The notes under the pieces were generated by a model. That model worked only from the letters and a program-made list of their open reading frames with translations, searched no databases and was not told the origin of the DNA. Both the position numbers and the translations under genes were made by a program. Positions 32,200 to 39,033 of a stretch of DNA of 39,033 bases are shown piece after piece. The stretch's first letter is position 1, and each line of letters begins with the position of its first letter. The DNA is from a bacterium (lineage in GTDB: Bacteria; Vulcanimicrobiota; Vulcanimicrobiia; Vulcanimicrobiales; Vulcanimicrobiaceae): positions 1-39,033 of the forward strand of contig JAJZVP010000008.1 of assembly GCA_021845615.1 (NCBI GenBank), read 5' to 3'.

Positions 32200-33656
32200 C
32201 GCATCGCGTCGACGACCCGCGAGTTCCGCGTTCCGAGCCAACTCGCGAGATCGGTCTTCGCCGTCACGTACGCGCCGCCCGCAAGCTCGCGCCGAAACTC
32301 GCCAAACGTGCCGAAGGCTTCGGCGAATGCGTCGTGCTTGTGAATCGATTCGTCGTTCACCTGGCTAGCGAACAAAAAGGCGTCGTCGCCAAAATCCGCG
32401 TAGCAGTCGAGCGCGCGCGCGAGGATCCCGCGCACGACATCCTCGACGAACTTCGGATTATGATGCGCCTTGTTCACGATAAAAAATTCGTCGGGGCGCT
32501 TTAACAGATCGTAGGTCTCCGACGACATCGACGATTCGACGATCTCGACGAGATCTTCGGCGCGAATCGCTTCGCCGCGCCGATCGGTCGTGCCGATGAG
32601 AACGCTTCCGCGGCCGCGTTGGTTGTGCGTCGCGCCCGGCAATGCGTCGAGCGCGCGCTGCGCTTCGTCGGAAGAAAATCCGGCCTCGACGAGTTCGCGC
32701 TCCGAATGTTCGCGCACCATCTGCTGCGCGCAGGGGCATGCGGTCATGCCTTCCGCTTCGACGCCGACGGCATGTCGCGTCGTCTCGGGATCTGCGTGCG
32801 CGATGCCGACGAGCGTGTACGTCTCGACGCCGCGTTTCGCACTCACCGGCGTCCACCGCTCCAGGCCGAACTCGGCACGAATTTTCACGTCGGCCCGAAT
32901 CGCCCGCTGGGTATGGACGACGCGCTGGGCGATCCGCTCGCCCAACCGTTCGATTCGCGCGGGCATATCGCCGTCGGCGAGCACGTCGAGCAGCGTTTCT
33001 TCGAGAATCTCGGAGAAGCGGGACATATGCACGCCGGCCTTATCGGGCGCGAGATCGGCGACCATTGAAAATTCCGCGTTATAGACGCGCGGCTCTCCGC
33101 CCAATTCGAGGTGAATCACGCGTTTGACGCGAGCGACGCCCACACGGTTGAGCGAGAGGCGCACTTCGGGCTCTTCGTCCTGGCGATTCGAGAGAAAATG
33201 CAACGAACGCTCGAGGCGCCGCACGCCGTTCCCATGATGGAGGGCGGCGAGATCGCGCAGCGACTGTCCGCTCAGCCCGTCACGCAGATCGGGGGCGATC
33301 TCCGCCAACGGTAGGAGATCGAAAATGCGCTCGGAGATATCGGGGCGCACCGATCCCTGCGCGACGGTAATATCGATATCGATCGCCCGCGCGACGAGCG
33401 GTTCGTGGCTCGCCCGCCCGACGGCGCGTTCGACCCCGCCGGCGTACCGGACGAATTCGTCGATATCGAGCGGCCCGCGAATCTCCGCGGCAACGTTCAA
33501 AAACGCCGGCCCCTGCGCGCCGTTCGCGGGAGCGCTCTCGTAAAAGCCGGAGAGTGCGAGCACCTCGACGCGCGTGCGCAGGCGCTGCAGAGCGCTGAGA
33601 ATATTCGCTTGGCGATCGCCGAGATTCGATCCGAGGCTGATATGGAACTGGTACAC
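32196..33656 (-). CDS. folK-folE2: FolK (HPPK) - FolE2 (GTP cyclohydrolase IB) fusion
   Basis: A 486-residue bifunctional folate enzyme. Residues 1-145 are HPPK, which pyrophosphorylates 6-hydroxymethyldihydropterin: SLGSNLGDRQANIL, FLNVAAEI and the Mg2+ motif AIDIDI (91-96). Its loop before LLPLAEIAPD is shortened (RPDISER). Residues 155-486 are FolE2/MptA (PF02649), which opens GTP to dihydroneopterin triphosphate: ELGGEPRVYNAEFSM, the metal-site ACPCAQQM (Cys307 and Cys309), THNQRGRG and HHNPKFVEDVVR. Fusing the first pathway step with a later one is unusual; the step between them (FolB) is not in the window. GTG at 33656 starts the HPPK fold. The gene is divergent from manA. Confidence 0.9.
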   Translation of the reverse strand: MYQFHISLGSNLGDRQANILSALQRLRTRVEVLALSGFYESAPANGAQGPAFLNVAAEIRGPLDIDEFVRYAGGVERAVGRASHEPLVARAIDIDITVAQGSVRPDISERIFDLLPLAEIAPDLRDGLSGQSLRDLAALHHGNGVRRLERSLHFLSNRQDEEPEVRLSLNRVGVARVKRVIHLELGGEPRVYNAEFSMVADLAPDKAGVHMSRFSEILEETLLDVLADGDMPARIERLGERIAQRVVHTQRAIRADVKIRAEFGLERWTPVSAKRGVETYTLVGIAHADPETTRHAVGVEAEGMTACPCAQQMVREHSERELVEAGFSSDEAQRALDALPGATHNQRGRGSVLIGTTDRRGEAIRAEDLVEIVESSMSSETYDLLKRPDEFFIVNKAHHNPKFVEDVVRGILARALDCYADFGDDAFLFASQVNDESIHKHDAFAEAFGTFGEFRRELAGGAYVTAKTDLASWLGTRNSRVVDAMR

Positions 33657-33737
33657 GCTCTCTCGTTTCCGGCCCGGCCCACACGTTCCCCGCAGCACTC
33701 GCCAGGACACCGCACTCTGGGGCGAAAACCAGCGGCC

Positions 33738-34817
33738 ATGGCCGACGTATCCACGAATGCAGCCCTCGCGCCGCTTCGCCTCGATCCCGTTCTCACGCCC
33801 GCTATCTGGGGCGGCGAGGCGCTCGTTCGGCGCTACGGTAAGAGCGGCGACCCCAACGCACGCATCGGCGAGTCGTGGGAGTGTTGGGAAGGGAGCCGCG
33901 TCGCCGACGGCCCGCTCTCCGGCAGCACGCTCTCATCGCTGCGCACGACGTTCGGAGCGCGCCTGATGGGCCATCTCGATGCCGATCGCGTTTTCCCGAT
34001 ACTGACAAAATTTATCGACGCGCGCGACTGGCTCTCGGTGCAAGTGCATCCGACCGACGCCTACGCCCAACGCGTCGAACGCCAACCCTTCGGAAAGACC
34101 GAGTGTTGGTTCGTCCTGCACGCCGAACCGAATGCGGAAATCGTGCTCGGATGGACGCGCGATACCTCGCGCGACGAGTACGAACGTCGCGTCGCCGACG
34201 GCACGCTCGGCGAGCTCCTTCGCCGCGTTCCGGTACGGAGCGGCGATGCGTTCTATCTCCCCTCGGGAACCCTGCACGCGATCGGCCCCGGGATCGTCGT
34301 CTACGAAACGCAACAGACCAGCGATCTCACCTATCGCATCTTCGATTGGAATCGCCTCGGCAGCGATGGGAAGCCGCGCGAACTCCACGTCGCGAAGGCC
34401 GCCGACGTACTCGATTACCGCGCCGGAACGACCGGCGCTCTGAAGACGATCGTCTATGCGTGGCAAGGGTGTTCGCGCACCGCGCTCATCTCGGATAGCA
34501 ATTTCACCGTCGAACGTTTCGAACTCGCGAACGGCGCGACGACGACCTTGCTCACCGAGGGCTTGCCCGCGATCTTCACCGCCCTCGCCGAGACCGTCGA
34601 GATCGCTCATTCCGGCGGCTCGCTCCGTCTCGCACCCTACCAGAGTGCGTTGATCCCCGCCGAGCTCGATTCGGTAACGCTCAGTAGCAGCGATACGACC
34701 GCGTTCCTCTCTATCGTTCCGACGGTACCGGGGCGGCTCGCCGCGCGCGTTCACCAAGCCGGCACGCTCGACGCGACGATCGCCGAGTTTCTCGCTCAAT
34801 TTTCCCCCGCAACTTAG
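33738..34817 (+). CDS. manA: Mannose-6-phosphate isomerase, class I
   Basis: Interconverts fructose-6-phosphate and mannose-6-phosphate, a step towards GDP-mannose and cell-surface sugars. The 359-residue protein is the short, Bacillus-type form. Zinc ligands are visible in LSVQVHPTD (Gln102 and His104), GKTECWFVL (Glu122) and SGTLHAIGPG (His180). The opening IWGGEALVRRYGK and ESWECWEGS are also typical. ATG at 33738 fits the family N-terminus. It is followed 13 bases later by lysA, so a manA-lysA-dacB transcript is likely. Confidence 0.92.
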   Translation: MADVSTNAALAPLRLDPVLTPAIWGGEALVRRYGKSGDPNARIGESWECWEGSRVADGPLSGSTLSSLRTTFGARLMGHLDADRVFPILTKFIDARDWLSVQVHPTDAYAQRVERQPFGKTECWFVLHAEPNAEIVLGWTRDTSRDEYERRVADGTLGELLRRVPVRSGDAFYLPSGTLHAIGPGIVVYETQQTSDLTYRIFDWNRLGSDGKPRELHVAKAADVLDYRAGTTGALKTIVYAWQGCSRTALISDSNFTVERFELANGATTTLLTEGLPAIFTALAETVEIAHSGGSLRLAPYQSALIPAELDSVTLSSSDTTAFLSIVPTVPGRLAARVHQAGTLDATIAEFLAQFSPAT

Positions 34818-34830
34818 GAGCGTTCGAGCG

Positions 34831-36027
34831 ATGGAAGCGGCTCTCGCGCTCGCGCAGCGTTTCGGAACGCCATTGGTCGTCTACGATCTCGAACGGCTCG
34901 ATGCGGCGGTCGCCCGCGTTCTCGCCGCGGCGAAACCGTTCGATATCGAGGTCTCCTACGCCGGGAAGGCCTTCCTGTGCGTTGCATTCGCGCGCTATCT
35001 CCACGAACGAGGGATCGGCATCGACGTCAGTTCGCTCGGTGAATTCGAAACCGTTCGGCGCGCGGATATCCCACCCGAAGCGCTCACGCTGCACGGGTGC
35101 ATGAAGAGCGAGGCGGAGATCTCGCTCGCCGTCGATGGCTTCGTCGGCCGTTCGGTCGTCGACGGCTGCGAGGAACTCCGCCGCACAGTCGAGCGCTCCG
35201 CCGCAGCATCGCCAGTGCCGATCCTCCTGCGCCTCAACACGGGGATCGCCGCCGCGACGCACGCGGCGATTCGAACCGCCGGCGAGGCGAGCAAATTCGG
35301 CATCGCGCCCGATAGCGAAGGCGAAGCGCTCGCGCTCCTGCGTTCGGCGAACGGTCGCCTGCGTTTTCTCGGACTCCACGCCCACCTCGGCTCGCAGATC
35401 GAAGAGAGCGACGCCTTCGTCGCTCACGGTCTCGCACTCGTCGATGCGGCGGCGCGCTTCTCCGCCGCCGGATTTCCGGTCGAACGCATCGTGCTCGGCG
35501 GCGGTTTTGTCGACGATCCCGCACCGGCGCTCGCCGCCTGCATTCCGGCGATGCGCGCGCGAGCTCACGAACGGCAGATCGCGTTTCCGCGGATCGGCAT
35601 CGAGCCCGGCCGCGCGATCGTCGCCGCTGCCGGAACGACGATTCTCCGCATCGGAGCGGTGAAGCGCACCTCGCGCACGCGCATCGCCATCTGCGACGGA
35701 GGGCTCTACGAAAATCCGCGCCACGCCCTCTACGGCGTCACGCATCCCGCGATCGCTTTCTCCCACGAGGGCGAAGCAACCGAACCGACGCTTCTCTGCG
35801 GGCGCTCCTGCGAGAGCGACGAAATGGGCACCTACGAGTTCCCGCGTTCGTTAGCAGCGGGTGATGCGATCGCACTTCTCGATACCGGAGCGTATACGGT
35901 GAGCATGGCTAGTACCTACAACCGATTCGCGCGCCCCGCCGTCGTCGCGGTGCGCGGAGGCGAGGTGGCGCTCTGGATGCGCGCGGAGACGCTCGACGAA
36001 ACGGTCGGGCGCGATGTTCGTGCGTAA
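34831..36027 (+). CDS. lysA: Diaminopimelate decarboxylase family PLP enzyme
   Basis: Predicted to decarboxylate meso-diaminopimelate to lysine. The 398-residue fold-III PLP enzyme has its Schiff-base lysine Lys46 in VSYAGKAFL, HGCMKSEAE, ASKFGI, HAHLGSQI, GIEPGRAI for phosphate binding, CGRSCESDE at the active site and GAYTVSMASTYN near the end. Related ornithine/carboxynorspermidine decarboxylases share much of this, but the CGRSCESDE segment favours LysA. AGGAG lies upstream of the ATG. It overlaps dacB by 14 bases, tying diaminopimelate use to peptidoglycan remodelling. Confidence 0.88.
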   Translation: MEAALALAQRFGTPLVVYDLERLDAAVARVLAAAKPFDIEVSYAGKAFLCVAFARYLHERGIGIDVSSLGEFETVRRADIPPEALTLHGCMKSEAEISLAVDGFVGRSVVDGCEELRRTVERSAAASPVPILLRLNTGIAAATHAAIRTAGEASKFGIAPDSEGEALALLRSANGRLRFLGLHAHLGSQIEESDAFVAHGLALVDAAARFSAAGFPVERIVLGGGFVDDPAPALAACIPAMRARAHERQIAFPRIGIEPGRAIVAAAGTTILRIGAVKRTSRTRIAICDGGLYENPRHALYGVTHPAIAFSHEGEATEPTLLCGRSCESDEMGTYEFPRSLAAGDAIALLDTGAYTVSMASTYNRFARPAVVAVRGGEVALWMRAETLDETVGRDVRA

Positions 36028-37486
36028 GCGCCTCGGCGCCCTCGCGCTCGCGGCACTCCTCGCGTCGCCGGTTCTCGCATCGGCCGATGCCAGCGCGCCC
36101 ACGGCGCCCGCATCGACGCGCTTCTCCACCGCCGAGGTAGCGCGGCTGCGCGCGCGCATCGCCGCGATTCTTCGCGCCGCACGCACTGGAACGTTACGCG
36201 GCGCGCACGTCGCGTTTCTCGCCATCGACGCAAAGCGCGGCACGCTGATCGACGCCGTTCGTCCCGACGACGATTTCATTCCCGCGTCGACCTTCAAATT
36301 GATCGTCGGCTCCGCGAGCCTCGATACCCTCGGCCCCGAGCGGCGCTTCGTGACGACGCTCTCCTCCGATGGCACGCGCGCGGGTACGGCCCTCCACGGC
36401 GATCTCATCCTGCGCGGCGGCGGCGATCCAACGCTCGACGGCAAGGCGCTCCGCGAAGCCGCACGAGCGGTCGCGCGGAGCGGGATCAACCGCGTCGACG
36501 GCGCGCTGCTCCTCGACAATACGGCGTTTCGCTATCCGAGCGCACTCTATCGCCCCGGATGGGCGTGGGACGATCTCACGTACGGTTACGGCGCCCCAAC
36601 CGACGCGCTCTCGGTCGACGAAAACGCGCTGCATATCACCGTCGCCCCCGGCCCCCGCCCAGGATCGGCGGTCGCGCTCTCCGTCTCGCCGGAGACGGCA
36701 TCGCTGCAAATCGAGAATCACGCGATCACCGGATCGAGCGAAGCGACCGATACCATCGATGCGATGCGCCCGTGGAACGATCCCAACGTCGTCCGCATTA
36801 TCGGCGTCATTCCGCAAGGCGCGAAGGGCCCCGACCGTTTTCGCGTTGCGGTCGAAAACCCGCAGGCGTTCGTCGGCGATGCATTTCTCGCCGATCTCGA
36901 AGCGAACGGCGTCGCGGTCGCCGCCGGCATGCGCACCGACGCATCGCCGCCGGGTGCGACGACGCTCTGGCAACATCGCTCGCCGCCGCTCTCGACGATC
37001 CTCGCGCGGATGTGGCAACCGAGCGATAATTTCATCGCCGAGATGCTCTTCCGCCATCTCGGCGGCGCACGCGCGGAGCGCGCCTGGCTGCGTCGCGTCG
37101 GCATCGATCCGAAAACGCTCACCATCGTCGACGGTTCGGGGCTCTCCGCGTACGATCGCGTCACTCCGCGAGCGCTCGTTCGCATCCTTCAATACGACCG
37201 CGCGCCGCAGCGGAGGGCGATCGTCGAGGCAGCACTCCCGCTCTCGGGCGTACGCGGCACCCTCAAATATCGCTTCCGCGACCCCATCCTTCGCGGCAAG
37301 GTCAACGCAAAAACCGGGAGCGTCAATCACGTCCGAACGCTCGCGGGCTACCTCCAAACGGAACGGCACGGTACGGTGACCTTCGCGTTGCTCGTGAACG
37401 ACTGGATGGATCGCGGCCCGGGTGCGATGAAACGGCTCGACGCGGTGCGCGCCGCGATTCTCAGCGCGATCGTCGCGGCGCCCTGA
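36014..37486 (+). CDS. dacB: D-alanyl-D-alanine carboxypeptidase/endopeptidase, PBP4 type (S13)
   Basis: A periplasmic penicillin-binding protein that trims or opens peptidoglycan cross-links. The 490-residue precursor has a signal peptide (MFVRKRLGALALAALLA, cut near ASA). The three active-site motifs are in place: Ser92-x-x-Lys95 (PASTFK), Ser337-Asp-Asn (QPSDNF) and Lys433-Thr-Gly (NAKTGSV). The long insert between motifs 1 and 2 is typical of S13, as are LILRGGGDPTL and DGSGLSAYDRVTP. Its ATG lies within the last 14 bases of lysA. Closely linked in function to lysA through diaminopimelate. Confidence 0.92.
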   Translation: MFVRKRLGALALAALLASPVLASADASAPTAPASTRFSTAEVARLRARIAAILRAARTGTLRGAHVAFLAIDAKRGTLIDAVRPDDDFIPASTFKLIVGSASLDTLGPERRFVTTLSSDGTRAGTALHGDLILRGGGDPTLDGKALREAARAVARSGINRVDGALLLDNTAFRYPSALYRPGWAWDDLTYGYGAPTDALSVDENALHITVAPGPRPGSAVALSVSPETASLQIENHAITGSSEATDTIDAMRPWNDPNVVRIIGVIPQGAKGPDRFRVAVENPQAFVGDAFLADLEANGVAVAAGMRTDASPPGATTLWQHRSPPLSTILARMWQPSDNFIAEMLFRHLGGARAERAWLRRVGIDPKTLTIVDGSGLSAYDRVTPRALVRILQYDRAPQRRAIVEAALPLSGVRGTLKYRFRDPILRGKVNAKTGSVNHVRTLAGYLQTERHGTVTFALLVNDWMDRGPGAMKRLDAVRAAILSAIVAAP

Positions 37487-37540
37487 GCCCGGCGCCGACC
37501 GGAGCAACAAGCGTCGAATCCAAGCGCTCCTTCGAGGCGT

Positions 37541-37546
37541 TATACT
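37541..37546 (+). promoter_or_regulatory. -10 element for msrA, nearly leaderless
   Basis: TATACT ends seven bases before the msrA ATG (37554), the spacing expected when transcription starts at or next to the start codon. No ribosome site is visible before this ATG and no good -35 lies at the usual distance. The mRNA may therefore be leaderless. Confidence 0.4.
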
Positions 37547-37553
37547 CGCTGAG

Positions 37554-38027
37554 ATGACTGAAAAAGCGATATTTGCAGCGGGCTGTTTCTGGGGGGTCGA
37601 GGCCGGCTTTCTCCAAGTCCCCGGCGTCCTCGACGTCACGAGCGGTTACACCGGCGGGCACACCGAGAATCCGACCTACCGCGAGGTCTGCGGGCATGGA
37701 ACGGGGCACGCCGAAGCGGTCGAAGTCACCTTCGATCCCGAGAAGGTCGGCTACGACTCACTGGTCGCCTATTTTTGGCGCATGCACGACCCGACGCAAG
37801 TGAATCGGCAAGGCCCCGATATCGGTTCGCAATATCGATCGGCGATATTCGTGCTCTCGCCCGAACAACGCCGCATCGCCGAGGCCTCGAAGCGCGCCGC
37901 ACAAGCGGCCTTCGGAAAGCCGATCGCAACCGAGATCGTCGACGCCACAACCTTTTGGCCGGCGGAGGCCTATCACCAGCGCTATTTCGAACGGAACGCG
38001 ATCGCCTGCCACGTTCCCGCGCCGTGA
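37554..38027 (+). CDS. msrA: Peptide methionine sulfoxide reductase A
   Basis: Repairs the S-form of methionine sulfoxide in proteins. The 157-residue enzyme has its catalytic Cys11 in AAGCFWGVEAGF, then GYTGGHTENPTYREVC, GTGHAEAVEV, and FWRMHDPTQVNRQGPDIGSQYRS, all classic. The last cysteine (CHVPAP, Cys152) is the likely resolving residue. No signal peptide. It overlaps msrB by GTGA, so both stereoisomer repair enzymes are made together. Confidence 0.95.
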   Translation: MTEKAIFAAGCFWGVEAGFLQVPGVLDVTSGYTGGHTENPTYREVCGHGTGHAEAVEVTFDPEKVGYDSLVAYFWRMHDPTQVNRQGPDIGSQYRSAIFVLSPEQRRIAEASKRAAQAAFGKPIATEIVDATTFWPAEAYHQRYFERNAIACHVPAP

Positions 38028-38512
38028 CGCGCGCAGGGATGCTCGTCGGCGTAACCGCGCTGCTCACGACGGCGTCGAGCGTGAAGCATTCGCAGGCGCG
38101 GCGCTACGCCGTCTCGATGAGCCCGGCGGCATGGCTGCGCAAGCTCGGCTCCGCTCGCTACGCGATCTTGCGCGAAGGGGGAACCGAGGCACCGTACTCG
38201 AGCCCGCTCGATAAAGAATTCGCCGCCGGCACCTACGAATGCGCGGGCTGCGGCCAAGCGGCCTTCAGTTCGACAACGAAGTACCACGCCGGCGAGGGCT
38301 GGCCGTCGTTCTGGGATGTTTTGCCGAGGGCGGTGCGTTATCGAAAAGACTATCAGCTCATCGGCGAGGTTCGCACGGAGGTTCACTGCTCGCGCTGCGG
38401 CGGCCATCTCGGCCATCGCTTTCACGACGGCCCACAACCCACCGGCCTGCGCTACTGTATCGACGGGCTCGCGCTGCGATTCATTCCGAAATCCGGCGCC
38501 GGTCGTGACTGA
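38024..38512 (+). CDS. msrB: Peptide methionine sulfoxide reductase B
   Basis: Repairs the R-form of methionine sulfoxide. The 162-residue protein has the zinc cysteines Cys73, Cys76 (CAGCG), Cys122, Cys125 (CSRCGGHLGH), the GEGWPSFWD substrate motif and the catalytic Cys145 in GLRYCIDGLALRF. The first about 30 residues add a short hydrophobic stretch (MLVGVTALLTTASSV) and RR before the domain, which may be a membrane anchor or weak export signal. The GTG start overlaps the msrA stop. Its 3' end overlaps the convergent SemiSWEET gene by 32 bases. Confidence 0.93.
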   Translation: MTRAGMLVGVTALLTTASSVKHSQARRYAVSMSPAAWLRKLGSARYAILREGGTEAPYSSPLDKEFAAGTYECAGCGQAAFSSTTKYHAGEGWPSFWDVLPRAVRYRKDYQLIGEVRTEVHCSRCGGHLGHRFHDGPQPTGLRYCIDGLALRFIPKSGAGRD

Positions 38513-38753
38513 TTTTTAAAACGAGAATCGTACAATTCAACGCGAGCGTTACCGCGTTCGTGAGGAGAATCGGCAACGAACGTAAGGCGATGCCGTACCA
38601 CACCCAGAGCGATATTCCGAGGATAAAGAACGCCAGCGCGCCATAGGAAAGATCGTCGGCGCTGCGCCGCTTGAGAATACGCAGCATCTGCGGCATGAAC
38701 GAAATCGTCGTGAGCGTTCCCGCGGTTAAGCCGAGAACGTCGAGCGCGCTCAC
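38481..38753 (-). CDS. SemiSWEET-family sugar transporter (PQ-loop)
   Basis: A 90-residue three-helix membrane protein. ISFMPQMLRILKRRSADDLS carries the PQ motif (21-22) and the following basic/acidic pattern of bacterial SemiSWEETs, which dimerise to form a sugar uniporter. The second helix contains FFILGISLWVWYGIAL and the third ends in LALNCTILVLKI. Sugar specificity is unknown. The GTG start overlaps the TGA of the OPT-type gene (GTGA), and the gene's 3' end lies within msrB on the other strand. Confidence 0.85.
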   Translation of the reverse strand: MSALDVLGLTAGTLTTISFMPQMLRILKRRSADDLSYGALAFFILGISLWVWYGIALRSLPILLTNAVTLALNCTILVLKISHDRRRISE

Positions 38754-39033
38754 GTGCCGTGCGCTCGACGGGACATGCGATACATCCAGGTATAGAGCCC
38801 GCCGACCGTCGCGACGAACGCAAGCGTCCCGATGATTTGCGATGGCCCCGCAAAGGCATCGCCGACGAGCGCGAGCGGGGTGCCGCGATCGCTCGCGACG
38901 ATGAGGCCCGCGAGGAGCACGCCGAAGAGGCTCTCGCCGACGATCAACCCCGATGCGAGCAGGACGCCCAAGCGCCGTCCGAGATCGGCGAACGCTTCGC
39001 CGCGCAGGCGACGTTCGTACCAGTATCCGAGCA
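38750..39033 (-). CDS. OPT-type oligopeptide transporter, C-terminal part (cut by window edge)
   Basis: Only the last 94 codons are visible; the frame is open to the right edge. The two membrane spans and the GVLLASGLIVGESLFGVLLA segment match the C-terminus of the bacterial OPT/YSL-like transporter family, which imports peptides or metal complexes. A short cytoplasmic tail (YRMSRRAHGT) ends the protein. Its stop overlaps the SemiSWEET start, so the two transporters are probably cotranscribed. The call rests on a short segment. Confidence 0.6.
   Translation of the reverse strand, partial: LGYWYERRLRGEAFADLGRRLGVLLASGLIVGESLFGVLLAGLIVASDRGTPLALVGDAFAGPSQIIGTLAFVATVGGLYTWMYRMSRRAHGT

Overview
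The window is a gene-dense, GC-rich bacterial chromosome segment of 39 kb. It has about 35 protein genes, no rRNA, tRNA or CRISPR, and no recognisable insertion sequence. The cell-wall gene pair (lysA, dacB), a lipobox protein, a bacterial Mrp ATPase, FolE2 and many GTGA/ATGA stop-start overlaps point to a bacterium. The mix of Paa/Box-type aromatic-CoA genes, a lysine-rich histone-like protein and Lhr-type helicase would suit a poorly cultured GC-rich lineage such as Eremiobacterota (WPS-2). That placement is inference, not shown by the sequence.

Layout. 1-5418 (minus): cysK, L-asparaginase and metH, packed end to end, with metH running off the left edge. 5474-6433: an MBL-fold exonuclease. 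6447-9038 (minus): a BoxB/PaaA-like di-iron epoxygenase, enoyl-CoA hydratase, a small membrane protein and a lone Lrp ligand-binding domain. 9061-11874 (plus): a divergent PaaX-family regulator, a cation/proton antiporter and a lipoprotein. 11895-16161 (minus): a translationally coupled PaaH-like dehydrogenase, PaaJ/PcaF-like thiolase and aldehyde dehydrogenase. With the 6.4-9.9 kb block this forms a split, partial aerobic aromatic-CoA pathway.

16214-22613: a Nudix hydrolase, a PdeM/MPE-like nuclease coupled to an Lhr-Core helicase, a secreted protein, a 51-residue YjfB-like motility protein, small membrane and hydrolase genes, and a histone H1-like protein with promoter and terminator. 22665-26012: an ABC-2 exporter operon with a gamma-carbonic-anhydrase-like protein between its ATPase and its two permeases. 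26009-28184: a GIY-YIG/cyclophilin in-frame fusion divergent from a secreted M28 peptidase. 28185-28504: a non-coding block of nested repeats. 28505-33656: hemL, an Mrp ATPase with an N-terminal DUF1858 domain, an M48 membrane protease and a FolK-FolE2 fusion. 33738-39033: manA, lysA, dacB, msrA, msrB, then SemiSWEET coupled to an OPT-type transporter cut by the right edge.

The strongest candidates for something new are the orphan BoxB-like oxygenase with PaaX, the GIY-YIG/cyclophilin fusion with a G7 tract at its junction, the FolK-FolE2 fusion, the gamma-CA-like protein inside the ABC operon, and the helicase that lacks any standard start codon.
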